Assembly: GCA_900543815.1 (NCBI GenBank) | Contig: UQST01000028.1 | Span: 1 to 38,427, forward strand | Reading direction: 5' to 3' | Source of the DNA: an uncultured Prevotellaceae bacterium | GTDB taxonomy: Bacteria > Bacteroidota > Bacteroidia > Bacteroidales > Bacteroidaceae | DNA length: 38,427 nucleotides | Part shown: positions 7,428 through 15,289 of the stretch, one piece after another | Position numbering within the stretch: the first letter of the stretch is position 1 | Layout: each line of letters opens with the position of its first letter | The notes under the pieces: generated by a model | Database searches by the model: none | Told to the model about the DNA's origin: nothing | What the model saw: only the letters and a program-made list of their open reading frames with translations | Program-made: the position numbers and the translations under genes

Positions 7428-8225
7428 CTAAGCCTTGCGCCAGAGGCGTGCCAGATAGTCGTAGTGGTCACCCTCTGCCACCAGTTCGCAGCCCATCGCG
7501 CAGGCGCGGGCGGTGGATTGGAGCAGGCTGAAATCGGCATAGAGCCAGTCGAAGGAGTCGCCCTCGATGGTCTTGCCGCGCAGGTTCTTATACACCATCT
7601 GGTAATCCACTTCGCCATAGTAGGGCTCTTCGGGGTCGATGTCCATATGCCCCTCCTCGTCCTCGTAGATGTAACGCAGGTCGGAGGAATCCACCAGTAC
7701 CTGTCCGCCAGCAGCGAGCAGGTCGCGCAGACGCATGAGCAACATGGGCAGGCGGCTCACCTTGCCCGCTATGCCGGTACCGTTCATCAGCAGCAGGATG
7801 GTGTCGAAGCCCACAGGGCATGCGGATTCTGAGGGGGAGAACAGAGGACTGAAGAGGTTGATGCACTGCACATCGCGTACTCCGCGCAGGCGCATCGCCT
7901 CGCAGCTGAGCGGCGAGATGTCGATGGCCTTGACCTCCATCCCGCGCTGCTGAAGTGCCAGTGCATGGCATCCCGCGCCTGCTCCCACGTCCAGTATGCG
8001 TCCCCGCGCCAGGCTCAGAGCCTTCTGCTCCAGCAGGGGCATCTTATTCTGGCTGCGAAAGAGGTGGGCTACGGGCATCTCATCATCCTCAAACATCGAG
8101 GAGCGCACGCGCAGTCGGCCTGCCCGCTGCTCCTTTTGGTAGTCGAGTATGGCTGCTCCCATCGGGTCGCGTTCGGCGCTGAGTGTGTGGGTCTGCATGG
8201 GTTGGTTGGTCAAGGGGGTGCTCAT
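7428..8225 (-). CDS. Class I SAM-dependent methyltransferase
   Basis: 265 aa, cytoplasmic. A Rossmann methyltransferase motif I (RILDVGAGAGCHALAL) lies near residues 74-90, with the acidic loop KAIDISPL after the second strand and FDTILLLMNGTGIAGK as the fourth strand, then a GGQVLVDSSD strand. The N-terminal 60 residues hold a helical cap (AILDYQKEQRAGRLRVRSS). The substrate is not evident: the fold is closest to small-molecule methyltransferases and no nucleic-acid domain is present. It begins 40 bp after the AraC gene on the same strand, so the pair may be an operon with the regulator first. The first Met (8225) is used; a later Met at residue 22 is possible. Confidence 0.8.
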   Translation of the reverse strand: MSTPLTNQPMQTHTLSAERDPMGAAILDYQKEQRAGRLRVRSSMFEDDEMPVAHLFRSQNKMPLLEQKALSLARGRILDVGAGAGCHALALQQRGMEVKAIDISPLSCEAMRLRGVRDVQCINLFSPLFSPSESACPVGFDTILLLMNGTGIAGKVSRLPMLLMRLRDLLAAGGQVLVDSSDLRYIYEDEEGHMDIDPEEPYYGEVDYQMVYKNLRGKTIEGDSFDWLYADFSLLQSTARACAMGCELVAEGDHYDYLARLWRKA

Positions 8226-8264
8226 GTGGGTGTGTGTAAATGGTGTGTGTGGATGAGTGTGAGG

Positions 8265-9185
8265 TCAGTCATCGCGCCCAGACCTGCTGATGCAGTGGGT
8301 CACCTGGTCGGCTTCGCGGAAGTCAGAAGGCAGGTAGCCCGTCTGTCGCTTGAAGAACTTCACGAAGTAGGAGGTGTCCTCGAAGCCCAGTTCGATGGCT
8401 ATCTCCTTTATCATCATGCCTGTATAGCGCACCATGCGTTTGGCTTCCAGCACGATGCGGTCGTTGATGAGCGTGAGCGGCGAGTGGCCCGAGCAGTCGT
8501 TGACACACTTGTTCAGCGTGCGTGCCGCCACATTGAGCAGGTCGGCATAGTCCTGCACGGAGTGCTTCTCGCGATAGTGACGCTCTACAGCCTGGCGGAA
8601 CTGCAGGAAGAGCATGCGTGCCGGCTTCAGTTCGTAGGCCTGCTGCCCCTGTGCCTGGCTGCCGTATCGGAGCACGTTGATAAAGAACATGCGCAGCAGA
8701 GCCTTCAGCATGTCTATATTGCCGAAAGCCTGGTTCTCGTGCTCCTCGCGCTCCATGGCTTCCACGATGCGACCCAATGTGACGGCTGTGTCGGCATCTA
8801 TAATATAATAAGGAGGAGCGTCGAAGGCATGGAAGATGTCGTATTTGAGCGACAGACTTCCGGGGTCCTTCTCGTCACGCATGAAGTCGGTGCACATCTT
8901 GATGGACACTCCGCGGTAGCGCTCTTTGTCGTCGAAGTGGTGTATCTGCCCTGGAGTGAGGAAGAAGATGGTGCCTGGCTTCACCTCATAATCGGTGAAA
9001 TCCACGGTGTGGATGCCTTCGCCCTGCTGAAACCAGAGTATCTCATAGAAGGCATGAACGTGCGGTGCGCAGTCGTTGATGTCGCTGCGCATCAGGAAGT
9101 CAGGCATGTGCCCTATGCGGAAACCGTTGCCGCTGGGAGCCGCACATACGGTCTGGTAACGTCCTTCAAGTTGTTCCGTGTTCAT
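8265..9185 (-). CDS. AraC family transcriptional regulator
   Basis: 306 aa. The N-terminal part is a cupin-like sensing domain (HVHAFYEILWFQQGEGIHTVDF, then a PGTIFFLTPGQIHHF strand around residue 95). The C-terminal 100 residues hold two helix-turn-helix units: VQDYADLLNVAARTLNKCV and IKEIAIELGFEDTSYFVKFF, followed by the typical TGYLPSDFR end. It lies divergent to rubrerythrin across a 185-bp region with an inverted repeat, and upstream of the methyltransferase on the same strand. It may control itself, the methyltransferase, rubrerythrin or a mixture. The ligand is unknown; related cupin-AraC proteins in Bacteroidota sense small metabolites. Confidence 0.88.
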   Translation of the reverse strand: MNTEQLEGRYQTVCAAPSGNGFRIGHMPDFLMRSDINDCAPHVHAFYEILWFQQGEGIHTVDFTDYEVKPGTIFFLTPGQIHHFDDKERYRGVSIKMCTDFMRDEKDPGSLSLKYDIFHAFDAPPYYIIDADTAVTLGRIVEAMEREEHENQAFGNIDMLKALLRMFFINVLRYGSQAQGQQAYELKPARMLFLQFRQAVERHYREKHSVQDYADLLNVAARTLNKCVNDCSGHSPLTLINDRIVLEAKRMVRYTGMMIKEIAIELGFEDTSYFVKFFKRQTGYLPSDFREADQVTHCISRSGRDD

Positions 9186-9208
9186 TTGTAATGCTTTAGA
9201 ATGTTCTG

Positions 9209-9216
9209 CAAAGTTA
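9209..9216 (-). promoter_or_regulatory. Putative -7 box of the AraC gene
   Basis: TAACTTTG on the minus strand fits TAnnTTTG and lies 24 nt before the AraC ATG. No good -33 element is present at the expected spacing, as expected for an activator-dependent or weak promoter. Confidence 0.5.
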
Positions 9217-9231
9217 GGTCTTTAATGGTAG

Positions 9232-9274
9232 ATTTCGGCATAAAGTTGGTGTAAAATGACGCTCGTGCCGAAAT
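9232..9274. promoter_or_regulatory. Inverted repeat, candidate AraC operator
   Basis: ATTTCGGCA (9232-9240) and TGCCGAAAT (9266-9274) are exact 9-bp inverted copies 25 bp apart. They sit between the divergent promoters of the AraC gene and rubrerythrin. Half-site distance is 34 bp, about three helical turns. Confidence 0.45.
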
Positions 9275-9298
9275 TTCCCATCGCTTTGCGGGTTTATC

Positions 9299-9330
9299 TT
9301 TGCTGTTGCGGGCGAAAAGGAATACTTTTG
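9299..9330 (+). promoter_or_regulatory. Promoter of rubrerythrin
   Basis: TTTG (9299-9302), a 20-bp spacer and TACTTTTG (9323-9330) match the Bacteroidota consensus exactly. Start of transcription is expected near 9336, about 35 nt before the ATG. Confidence 0.75.
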
Positions 9331-9370
9331 CATCAGTAATCACATTTAACCAAAAAGAAAGGAACAGACT

Positions 9371-9910
9371 ATGGGAAACAAGTATCAAGGCACTCAGACC
9401 GAGAGGAATCTGCAGGCAGCATTTGCCGGAGAGTCGCAAGCACGTAACAAATATACCTACTTCGCCTCGGTGGCCAAGAAGGAGGGACTGGAGCAGATGG
9501 CGGAAATCTTCGCCCGCACAGCCGACAACGAGAAGGAACATGCCAAGCTGTGGTTCAAGGAACTGGGCGGCATAGGCACCACAGCAGACAACTTGCTGGC
9601 TGCTGCCGAGGGCGAGAACTATGAGTGGACAGACATGTACGATGGCTTCGCAAAGACGGCCGACGAGGAAGGCTTCACGCTGCTGGCCGAGAAGTTCCGC
9701 ATGGTGGCTGCCATCGAGAAGCGGCACGAGGAGCGCTATCGTGCGCTGCTCCACAACATCCAGGCGCAGGAGGTGTTTGCCAAGAGCGAGGTGAAGGTGT
9801 GGGAATGCCGCAACTGCGGACACATCGTGGTGGGTAAGGAGGCTCCCGCAGTATGCCCCGTATGCGCCCATCCGCAGGCTTACTTCGAGGTGCACGTGGA
9901 CAACTTCTGA
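9371..9910 (+). CDS. rbr: Rubrerythrin
   Basis: 179 aa. An N-terminal ferritin-like four-helix domain (1-140) has diiron ligands visible as Glu21 in FAGESQARNKY, Glu54 and His57 in ADNEKEHAKLW, and a second pair in DEEGFTLLAEKF and IEKRHEERY. A C-terminal rubredoxin-like domain has two CxxC knuckles (CRNCGH and CPVCAHP). Rubrerythrin reduces hydrogen peroxide using electrons from rubredoxin or NADH oxidoreductases and protects strict anaerobes in the cytoplasm. Length and domain order are normal. It has its own consensus promoter and is followed by a strong hairpin that separates it from the converging purA. The sequence upstream of the ATG is A/G-rich (AAAAGAAAGGAA). Confidence 0.96.
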   Translation: MGNKYQGTQTERNLQAAFAGESQARNKYTYFASVAKKEGLEQMAEIFARTADNEKEHAKLWFKELGGIGTTADNLLAAAEGENYEWTDMYDGFAKTADEEGFTLLAEKFRMVAAIEKRHEERYRALLHNIQAQEVFAKSEVKVWECRNCGHIVVGKEAPAVCPVCAHPQAYFEVHVDNF

Positions 9911-9952
9911 GCCGAAGCCGGCCGAAGCGCCCCGCACAGCGGGTCAGGAAAG

Positions 9953-9993
9953 GGCAATCCCCAGTCTCCGATGCATGGAGGCTGGGGATTGCC
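9953..9993. terminator. Bidirectional hairpin between rbr and purA
   Basis: GGCAATCCCCAGtCTCC and GGAGgCTGGGGATTGCC form a 17-position stem with one mismatch and a 7-nt loop. It lies between two converging genes. No U tract is present on either side, so it could act as a transcript end-protecting stem as well as a terminator. Confidence 0.65.
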
Positions 9994-10024
9994 GTGTCTG
10001 TGGGGTGCCTTTCGGCTCCCGGGA

Positions 10025-11293
10025 TTATCGCATGATGGTCTGTGCGCGGTCGGGTCCTACGCTCACGATAGTGATGGGAGTGGCAGTCTCCTTCTCTATA
10101 TAAGAGATGTAGTCACGCAACTGCTGGGGGAACTGCTGCTCGCTGGTCATCTGTGTGAGGTCGGTCTTCCAGCCCGGCAGATCCTCATAGACGGCCTTCC
10201 AACCCTCGGTGTCGTAGGGCATGTCGGTAGTCTGCACACCGTCCTTCTCATAGGCTGTGCACACGCGGATGGTGTCGAAGCCGTCCAGCACGTCGCTCTT
10301 CATCATGATGAGCTGGGTCACTCCGTTGAGCATGATGGCATACTTCAGAGCCACCAGGTCGAGCCAGCCGCAGCGGCGGTTACGTCCTGTCACAGCTCCA
10401 TATTCGTGTCCCACCTCGCGGATGAGGTCGCCTGTTTCGTCGAAGAGCTCCACTGGGAATGGGCCTGCACCCACTCGTGTGCTGTAGGCCTTGAATATTC
10501 CGAACACCTCGCCGATGCGGTTGGGAGCCACACCCAGTCCGGTGCACACGCCGCCGCATACTGTGCTGCTGCTGCTCACAAAGGGGTAGGTGCCATGGTC
10601 AATGTCCAACAGGGTACCCTGGGCACCCTCTGCCAGCACGTTCTTGCCGGCCTCCAGAGCACGGTTGATTTCTATCTCCGTGTCGGTCAAGGGGAACTGG
10701 CGCATGTATTCCACGCCCTCCATCCACAGCTTCTCTTCCTCTGTGATGTCGAAGTCGGTGTAGTGCATGTCGCTCAGAATCTGCATGTGGCGGGCCTTCA
10801 GCGCATCGTACTTCTCCTGGAAGTTGTCCAGAATGTCGCCCACACGCAGTCCCGTGCGGCTTGCCTTTTCGCTGTAGGTGGGGCCGATGCCCTTTCCTGT
10901 GGTGCCCACTTTGTTCTTTCCCTTGGCTGCCTCATAGGCGCGGTCGAGCACACGGTGCGTGGGCAGGATGAGATGAGCGCGCTTGCTGATGTGCAGACGG
11001 CTCTTGAGGTCGTAACCGGCAGCCTCCAGCTCATGTGCCTCGGCAGCGAACAGGTCGGGAGCTATCACGCAGCCGTTGCCTATGATGTTCAGTTTGCCCT
11101 CATCGAAGATGCCTGAGGGGATGCTGCGGAGCACGAACTTCTTGCCCTCGAATATGATTGTGTGTCCGGCATTGGGGCCGCCGGCGAAGCGTGCCACCAC
11201 ATCGTAGCGGGGTGTGAACACATCTACAACCTTTCCCTTGCCCTCGTCACCGAAGACGATACCAAGCAAGGCATCAACTTTTCCTTTCGTCAT
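10025..11293 (-). CDS. purA: Adenylosuccinate synthetase
   Basis: 422 aa, the normal length. It joins IMP and aspartate with GTP to give adenylosuccinate in AMP synthesis. Visible motifs: the P-loop-like FGDEGKGKVVD at residues 14-24, GGPNAGHT (IMP/GTP site) at about 38-45, LRSIPSGIF, the VGTTGKGIGPTYSEKASRTG block near 125-144, LAEGAQGTLLDIDHGTYPFV, and GRNRRCGWLDLVAL. The usual GxQWGDEGKGK is here GIVFGDEGKGK, so Gln-Trp is replaced by Val-Phe; this is a tolerated position in some homologues. It is the last gene of a tight minus-strand operon, starting 9 bp after the Fur family gene stops. Confidence 0.97.
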   Translation of the reverse strand: MTKGKVDALLGIVFGDEGKGKVVDVFTPRYDVVARFAGGPNAGHTIIFEGKKFVLRSIPSGIFDEGKLNIIGNGCVIAPDLFAAEAHELEAAGYDLKSRLHISKRAHLILPTHRVLDRAYEAAKGKNKVGTTGKGIGPTYSEKASRTGLRVGDILDNFQEKYDALKARHMQILSDMHYTDFDITEEEKLWMEGVEYMRQFPLTDTEIEINRALEAGKNVLAEGAQGTLLDIDHGTYPFVSSSSTVCGGVCTGLGVAPNRIGEVFGIFKAYSTRVGAGPFPVELFDETGDLIREVGHEYGAVTGRNRRCGWLDLVALKYAIMLNGVTQLIMMKSDVLDGFDTIRVCTAYEKDGVQTTDMPYDTEGWKAVYEDLPGWKTDLTQMTSEQQFPQQLRDYISYIEKETATPITIVSVGPDRAQTIMR

Positions 11294-11302
11294 GGGTTTG
11301 AT

Positions 11303-11779
11303 CTATTTAGTCTGTTTTACTTTCCTTATCTGCTCCATGTAGCACTTGCGGCACAGTCCGTGCAGGTAGAGGACGGGCTGCTGCACCACAAACGACTTGC
11401 TCCTCACGGTGGCCAGGTAGGCTTCCAGCTCCTTGTGCTCCAGCTTGGCCACCTTGCGGCAGCGGCTGCACACGAGGTAGGCCTTGGGTGTGGGCTGCAG
11501 GTTCAGCTCATAGTGTGCTGCCCGAGTGAGCGTGTGCTTGATGAGGAGCTGTGCTTCCACCATGGTCTCCAGGTTATTGAAGAGGGTGGTGCGGCTCACT
11601 CGCATCTCTCCTCGCAGGCGTATCTGCTCGTCCAGCTGGTCTATTGTGAAGATTCCGGGTAGCAGGCACGCCGCCCTCAGGATGACGTATCTTTCGGGTG
11701 TCTTGCGCATCTTCTTGGCTGTCAGAAAGTCTGTCAACCGCTGCGTGGCTGCTTCTATGATAATGTCCGCATCGTGCAT
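11303..11779 (-). CDS. Fur family metal-dependent regulator
   Basis: About 158 aa from the ATG at 11779; an upstream GTG at 11788 gives 161 aa but overlaps a promoter -7 box, so I prefer the ATG. The N-terminal winged helix includes KMRKTPERYVILRAA and the recognition helix region SRTTLFNNLETMVEAQLL. The C-terminal half has a Fur-type zinc site: CSRC and CRKC, with an H in the YLHGLCRKC segment. The usual regulatory HHDH-type metal site is reduced, so it may be a structural-zinc Fur paralogue. It lies between the AlkD-like gene and purA in one operon and has a possible internal promoter of its own. Confidence 0.87.
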   Translation of the reverse strand: MHDADIIIEAATQRLTDFLTAKKMRKTPERYVILRAACLLPGIFTIDQLDEQIRLRGEMRVSRTTLFNNLETMVEAQLLIKHTLTRAAHYELNLQPTPKAYLVCSRCRKVAKLEHKELEAYLATVRSKSFVVQQPVLYLHGLCRKCYMEQIRKVKQTK

Positions 11780-11787
11780 ACCATCCA

Positions 11788-11795
11788 CAAAGGTA
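11788..11795 (-). promoter_or_regulatory. Possible internal promoter -7 box before fur
   Basis: TACCTTTG on the minus strand lies in the 21-bp gap between the AlkD-like gene and the Fur family gene. Transcription would start within a few nucleotides of the ATG at 11779, giving an almost leaderless message. No clear -33 element was found, as the region is coding for the upstream gene. Confidence 0.35.
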
Positions 11796-11800
11796 TGGCT

Positions 11801-12394
11801 TTATTTTTGCTTGCAGCCCTTTTCTTCCTGCTTTTTCATGCGTTCCTCGTGTTCTTTCTTCCAGTTGAGTGCGGCTGCGATGGCTTTCTTGAGGCTTGGG
11901 CTGGCACTGTCGGAGAGGGCATGAGCCTGGTTTTCCAGTTCCTCGAGCGAGCGTTCCTCGATGGGCGCATCCTGCTGGAGCAGTCTGGCCACACAGAGGA
12001 ATCCGCACAGCTGCTTCATCTCGTTGTCCGATGCAATCCACTCGAAGGCCAGTCCGCAGGCACCGGGTGCCTTGGGCAAGAGGTGTGTGGCCATTATCTG
12101 AGCCACCTCGGCGGTGGGAATCTCATCGCCCCAGATGTCGGCGAGGTCGGCTGCAAACTCCTGGGGAGGCATGAGCAGGCATGCCAGCAAGCGCGTTTCG
12201 CGTATGTTTTCATTCCACAGTTCCTGGGCCAGCCGGCGGCTTGGGGTGAACTGGGCTGCTATGCTCTGCAGGCGTGGGAGTTCCACTCCGAACACCAGTT
12301 TGTAGGGCATCCCGGCCTCCCGCATGCGGGCAGAGAGGATTCCGTTCATGCTTGCCCTCAGGTCTTTCTTTATGTCAATGATTTCCTGAAGCAT
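11801..12394 (-). CDS. AlkD-like DNA alkylation repair HEAT protein
   Basis: 197 aa, cytoplasmic, all-helical. The pattern MREAGMPYKLVFGVELPRLQ, LAQELWNENIRETRLLACLL and then DIWGDEIPTAEVAQIM fits the HEAT-like repeats of DNA alkylation repair enzymes (AlkC/AlkD family), which remove bulky or cationic alkylated bases by glycosidic cleavage. The family is often about 220-240 aa, so this is a short member. The C-terminus is Lys/Glu-rich (KKEHEERMKKQEEKGCKQK). It lies 2 bp after the dipeptidyl peptidase III stop and about 20 bp before the fur start. The catalytic Asp/Trp residues could not be assigned with confidence by eye. Confidence 0.7.
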   Translation of the reverse strand: MLQEIIDIKKDLRASMNGILSARMREAGMPYKLVFGVELPRLQSIAAQFTPSRRLAQELWNENIRETRLLACLLMPPQEFAADLADIWGDEIPTAEVAQIMATHLLPKAPGACGLAFEWIASDNEMKQLCGFLCVARLLQQDAPIEERSLEELENQAHALSDSASPSLKKAIAAALNWKKEHEERMKKQEEKGCKQK

Positions 12395-12396
12395 GT

Positions 12397-14358
12397 TTAT
12401 ATCAGTGTGTTGTATTGTTTGCTGTAGCGCAGCATCTGCTCGTCGTAGGTCTCGAGGTAGTCTATGTGTACATCGGTGATGCGTCCCTCGGAGTCACACA
12501 CGGGTGTGTAGCGTGGGTTGATGAAGCCCTTGTAGGGAGCCAGGTGCAGCTTGCTGTAGCGCTCGAGCACCTCCTGGTGCAGAGTGGCATCTATCTGTAC
12601 GCCGTATTGCTCCACCATCTGCCGGGCAGCCTGCAGGTCTCCTTCGCTCTTGATGCGCTGTATCTCGGCCAGCAGATTGCCGAAGGCCGTGCGCAGCAAG
12701 GGGTAGTCGAGAATCTCCACATAGTGCTTGCCGTCCTGCTCGCTGAGTCTGACGGCTTGCGGGTAGTGCTCCAGTGTCCATCGGGCAATGAGTGCGCGGT
12801 TGCGCATGTGCGCTTCTTCTATCTGGTGTCCGGGCTGTATGCGCATCATCTGAGTGAGCAGCCCGTTCATCATGTAGCTGTAGTATTGTGCCTTGTAAGC
12901 CTCTTGGCAGGGTGTCAGACCCAGTTCCACCAGCTTCTCATCCGCCAGGTAATAGAGGCCGAAGAGGTCGGCGCGTGCTTCCTCGATGGTGCTTCCGTAG
13001 GCCTTCAGCGCATCGGGATCCACACCGGGCAGCAGTCTTCCGCTTCCGTGGCCCAGACACTCGTGCAGGTCGGTGTGCAGGTCATCGCACACCGAGCCGT
13101 ACCGGTCCATCATGCTTACAGTCTGTGTGCTGTCGGCAAACTCGTTGCGGAATCCGTTTCCGCGTGCAGCCTCGTCGTAGGCATGCGTCAGATTGGCAAT
13201 GGTCACACTCTTGCTTCCGTGCTCGGCACGCACCCAGTTGCTGTTGGGAAGGTTGATGCCGATGGCGCTGCTGGGGTAGAGGTCGCCGCCCAAGATGGCT
13301 GCGTTGATGACCTTGGCCGACACGCCGCGGCACAGCGGCTTCTTGAAGCGGGCATCCACAGGCGAATGGTCCTCAAACCATTGCGCGTTCTGGCTCAAGG
13401 CCTGTGCTCGTCGGGTGGCCTGGTGGTCGGTATAGTTGACGTAGCCTTCCCAGCTTGCTTTCAGTCCCAGCGGGTCGCCATACACCTCGGTGAAGCCATT
13501 GGTGAAATCCACTTCGCCCTCGGTCTCCTCCACCCACAGGATGGTGTAGGCGTCGAAGACGGCCAGGTTGCCCGTCTCGTAGAACTCGATGAGTTTGCGT
13601 ATGACGCTTTGCTGCCGCTCGTTTTCGGCATAGGGGATGGCTCGCGACAGCATCTGCACTATCTGCCGTATGGCTGCTCCGTACATGCCATCGGCCCGCC
13701 ACACGTTCTCGTGCAGGCTTCCGTCGGCAGCCCTTTCCAGCCGGCTGTTCATGCCGTACATGATGGGGTGCTGCTGGTCGCCCTCTGCCTTCTGGAGTGC
13801 GTAGAACTCCTCGGCTTCGGCTTGTGTGATGCCGGGTGCATAGTAGTTGCATGCCGAGGTGAGCAAGAGGTCTTCACCTGCTGCCTGGTTGACCCTCTTG
13901 GGCATGACCGAGGGGTCGAAGATGACGGGGAAAAGTTCTTGTTCCAATGCCTCCAGTGAACTGTAGCCCAGGGCGATGTGTCTTGCCTGGAGCTGCTCGA
14001 GTGCCTGGTGCAGAAACTCCTGCGTGAAGCCAGGCTGGAACTTCTCGCATCCGTAGTGGTGGTGGATGCCGTTGCTGAACCACACGCGCTTCATATATAC
14101 AGCAAAAGCGGCGAAGTCCGCCGATGAGCGGTCGCCGCTGAAATGTGTATATACAGCCTCCAGGATGCGTCGCAGGCGCAGGTTGAACCGCCCGTTCTGG
14201 TCCCATAGGATGTCGCGTCCAAGCAAGGACGCCTGGCTGAGGTAATAGATGAGAGTCTTCTGACGGAGTGTCAGCTCGTCGAATCCGGGCACCTGATAGC
14301 GGAGCATCTGTATGTCGGCGAATCGCTCGCCGGCATACTGAAACACCTCCGCACTCAT
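12397..14358 (-). CDS. Dipeptidyl peptidase III-like metallopeptidase (M49)
   Basis: 653 aa, no signal peptide, so cytoplasmic. The M49 zinc signature HECLGH lies at residues 432-437 (HExxGH form with a one-residue-longer helix than HExxH). The third ligand motif, EEARAD, lies at 459-464 and matches the EExRAD signature of the family. Family members remove dipeptides from the N-terminus of peptides and help in peptide turnover. Length is within the range of Bacteroides DPP III. Such proteins are sometimes mislabelled dihydrofolate reductase in databases; nothing here resembles that enzyme. The start overlaps the stop of the upstream HTH gene by 4 nt (ATGA, 14355-14358) and the AlkD-like gene follows after 2 bp. 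Confidence 0.93.
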   Translation of the reverse strand: MSAEVFQYAGERFADIQMLRYQVPGFDELTLRQKTLIYYLSQASLLGRDILWDQNGRFNLRLRRILEAVYTHFSGDRSSADFAAFAVYMKRVWFSNGIHHHYGCEKFQPGFTQEFLHQALEQLQARHIALGYSSLEALEQELFPVIFDPSVMPKRVNQAAGEDLLLTSACNYYAPGITQAEAEEFYALQKAEGDQQHPIMYGMNSRLERAADGSLHENVWRADGMYGAAIRQIVQMLSRAIPYAENERQQSVIRKLIEFYETGNLAVFDAYTILWVEETEGEVDFTNGFTEVYGDPLGLKASWEGYVNYTDHQATRRAQALSQNAQWFEDHSPVDARFKKPLCRGVSAKVINAAILGGDLYPSSAIGINLPNSNWVRAEHGSKSVTIANLTHAYDEAARGNGFRNEFADSTQTVSMMDRYGSVCDDLHTDLHECLGHGSGRLLPGVDPDALKAYGSTIEEARADLFGLYYLADEKLVELGLTPCQEAYKAQYYSYMMNGLLTQMMRIQPGHQIEEAHMRNRALIARWTLEHYPQAVRLSEQDGKHYVEILDYPLLRTAFGNLLAEIQRIKSEGDLQAARQMVEQYGVQIDATLHQEVLERYSKLHLAPYKGFINPRYTPVCDSEGRITDVHIDYLETYDEQMLRYSKQYNTLI

Positions 14359-14852
14359 TTGGTCTCGGTGGCTTCGGCCTTTGCCTGTTTGGCCTTACGC
14401 TTCTCAGAGCGCTCCTTCTTCAGGGCATCCAGCTCGGCCAAAGCCTTCACGCGGAACTCACGAGGGGTGCAGTTGGTGCGCTTGTAGAAGGCGGCATAGA
14501 ACGACTGACGGTTTGAGAAGCCCACCTGAGTGGCCACTTCCTCCATCGACATACGCTCGCAGTGCTTGTCCTTGAGCATATACATGGCTTCCTTGACGCG
14601 AAACTCGTTTACCATCTGCGAGTAGTTGTCCTGGAAGCGGAGGTTTATCACCGCGCTTATATAGCGGCTGTTGGTCTCGAGTTCCTTGGCGAGCTTCTGA
14701 GCGGAGTAGTCTGGGTCCTTGTATTTCTTCTCGACCACGAACTTGGCCATTATCTTCTGATAGAGCTCTTCCACCAGTTGGGGGTTGACCAAAGTGCGGT
14801 AGAGAGGGTTCTTTTGCTTTTTCTCTGTGAGGTTGTACTTGTTTCCTGCCAT
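14355..14852 (-). CDS. Small AraC-type HTH regulator
   Basis: 165 aa. There is no sensing domain: residues about 38-135 are an AraC-type DNA-binding domain with two helix-turn-helix units (YSAQKLAKELETNSRYISAVI and MEEVATQVGFSNRQSFYAAFYK, then TNCTPREFRV). A Lys/Arg/Ala-rich C-terminal tail follows (KKERSEKRKAKQAKAEA). It is the first gene of the five-gene operon with DPP III, the AlkD-like protein, the Fur family regulator and purA, and is coupled to DPP III by a 4-nt overlap. Standalone AraC domains of this type are common in Bacteroidota; the target is unknown and may be the operon itself. Confidence 0.85.
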   Translation of the reverse strand: MAGNKYNLTEKKQKNPLYRTLVNPQLVEELYQKIMAKFVVEKKYKDPDYSAQKLAKELETNSRYISAVINLRFQDNYSQMVNEFRVKEAMYMLKDKHCERMSMEEVATQVGFSNRQSFYAAFYKRTNCTPREFRVKALAELDALKKERSEKRKAKQAKAEATETK

Positions 14853-14887
14853 GACTTAAATGGGTTTATTTTCTCTATTAACCAGCG

Positions 14888-14895
14888 CAAAGTTA
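14888..14895 (-). promoter_or_regulatory. Putative -7 box of the HTH-purA operon
   Basis: TAACTTTG on the minus strand fits TAnnTTTG and lies 36 nt before the HTH gene ATG. No convincing -33 element sits 19-21 bp upstream. Confidence 0.5.
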
Positions 14896-15229
14896 CGAAA
14901 TCAACTCTTTTCTTGTATATTGACAATAGATAAAGAATGTTAACAGGGTGCATTTCTTGATCTATTTTGACCCGATGAAGGGCTTGCGGAGGCGTTTTAC
15001 GGACCATTTTGTGGTATTTTTATAGAATAAATGCGATGTAGGGCGCTGTTTTACGCATCACATTGCATTTTTTGAAACTTTACGTTTTTGTTTCAGAAAG
15101 TCTCTAATGTACGACCGATTTGGGTTAATATCTAATAATTCCAATCAAATATCTAACAAGATACGTTAAAACCGTCATTTTATTAATGGTTTCTGCTTAT
15201 ATCCGCAAACAACTAACTTGCATTTGCTA
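14896..15229. other. AT-rich divergent intergenic region
   Basis: No gene is supported here. It is clearly AT-richer than the operon to its left. It holds an inverted repeat TATCT-AACA-AGATA (15150-15163) preceded by a related direct element (ATATCTAA near 15128), which could be an operator for the BlaI-type repressor encoded just downstream. An imperfect pair ATGCGATGT / ACATTGCAT lies around 15031-15067. Confidence 0.5.
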
Positions 15230-15237
15230 TATCTTTG
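15230..15237 (+). promoter_or_regulatory. Putative -7 box of the BlaI-type gene
   Basis: TATCTTTG fits TAnnTTTG and lies 52 nt before the ATG of the repressor gene. No -33 element is evident at the usual distance. Confidence 0.45.
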
Positions 15238-15289
15238 CCAATAGAAAATCTAAAACATTAGATAACCTCAACAATAAACAACAAGAAAG

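Noticed and set aside
7116..7832. Long plus-strand frame of 238 codons across array B and the methyltransferase
   Set aside because: It is antisense to a clear methyltransferase and its upstream part translates the 22-bp repeats.
12415..13959. Antisense frame of 514 codons opposite DPP III
   Set aside because: The minus-strand frame carries the full M49 metal site; the plus frame has no recognisable domain and reflects GC-rich codon bias.
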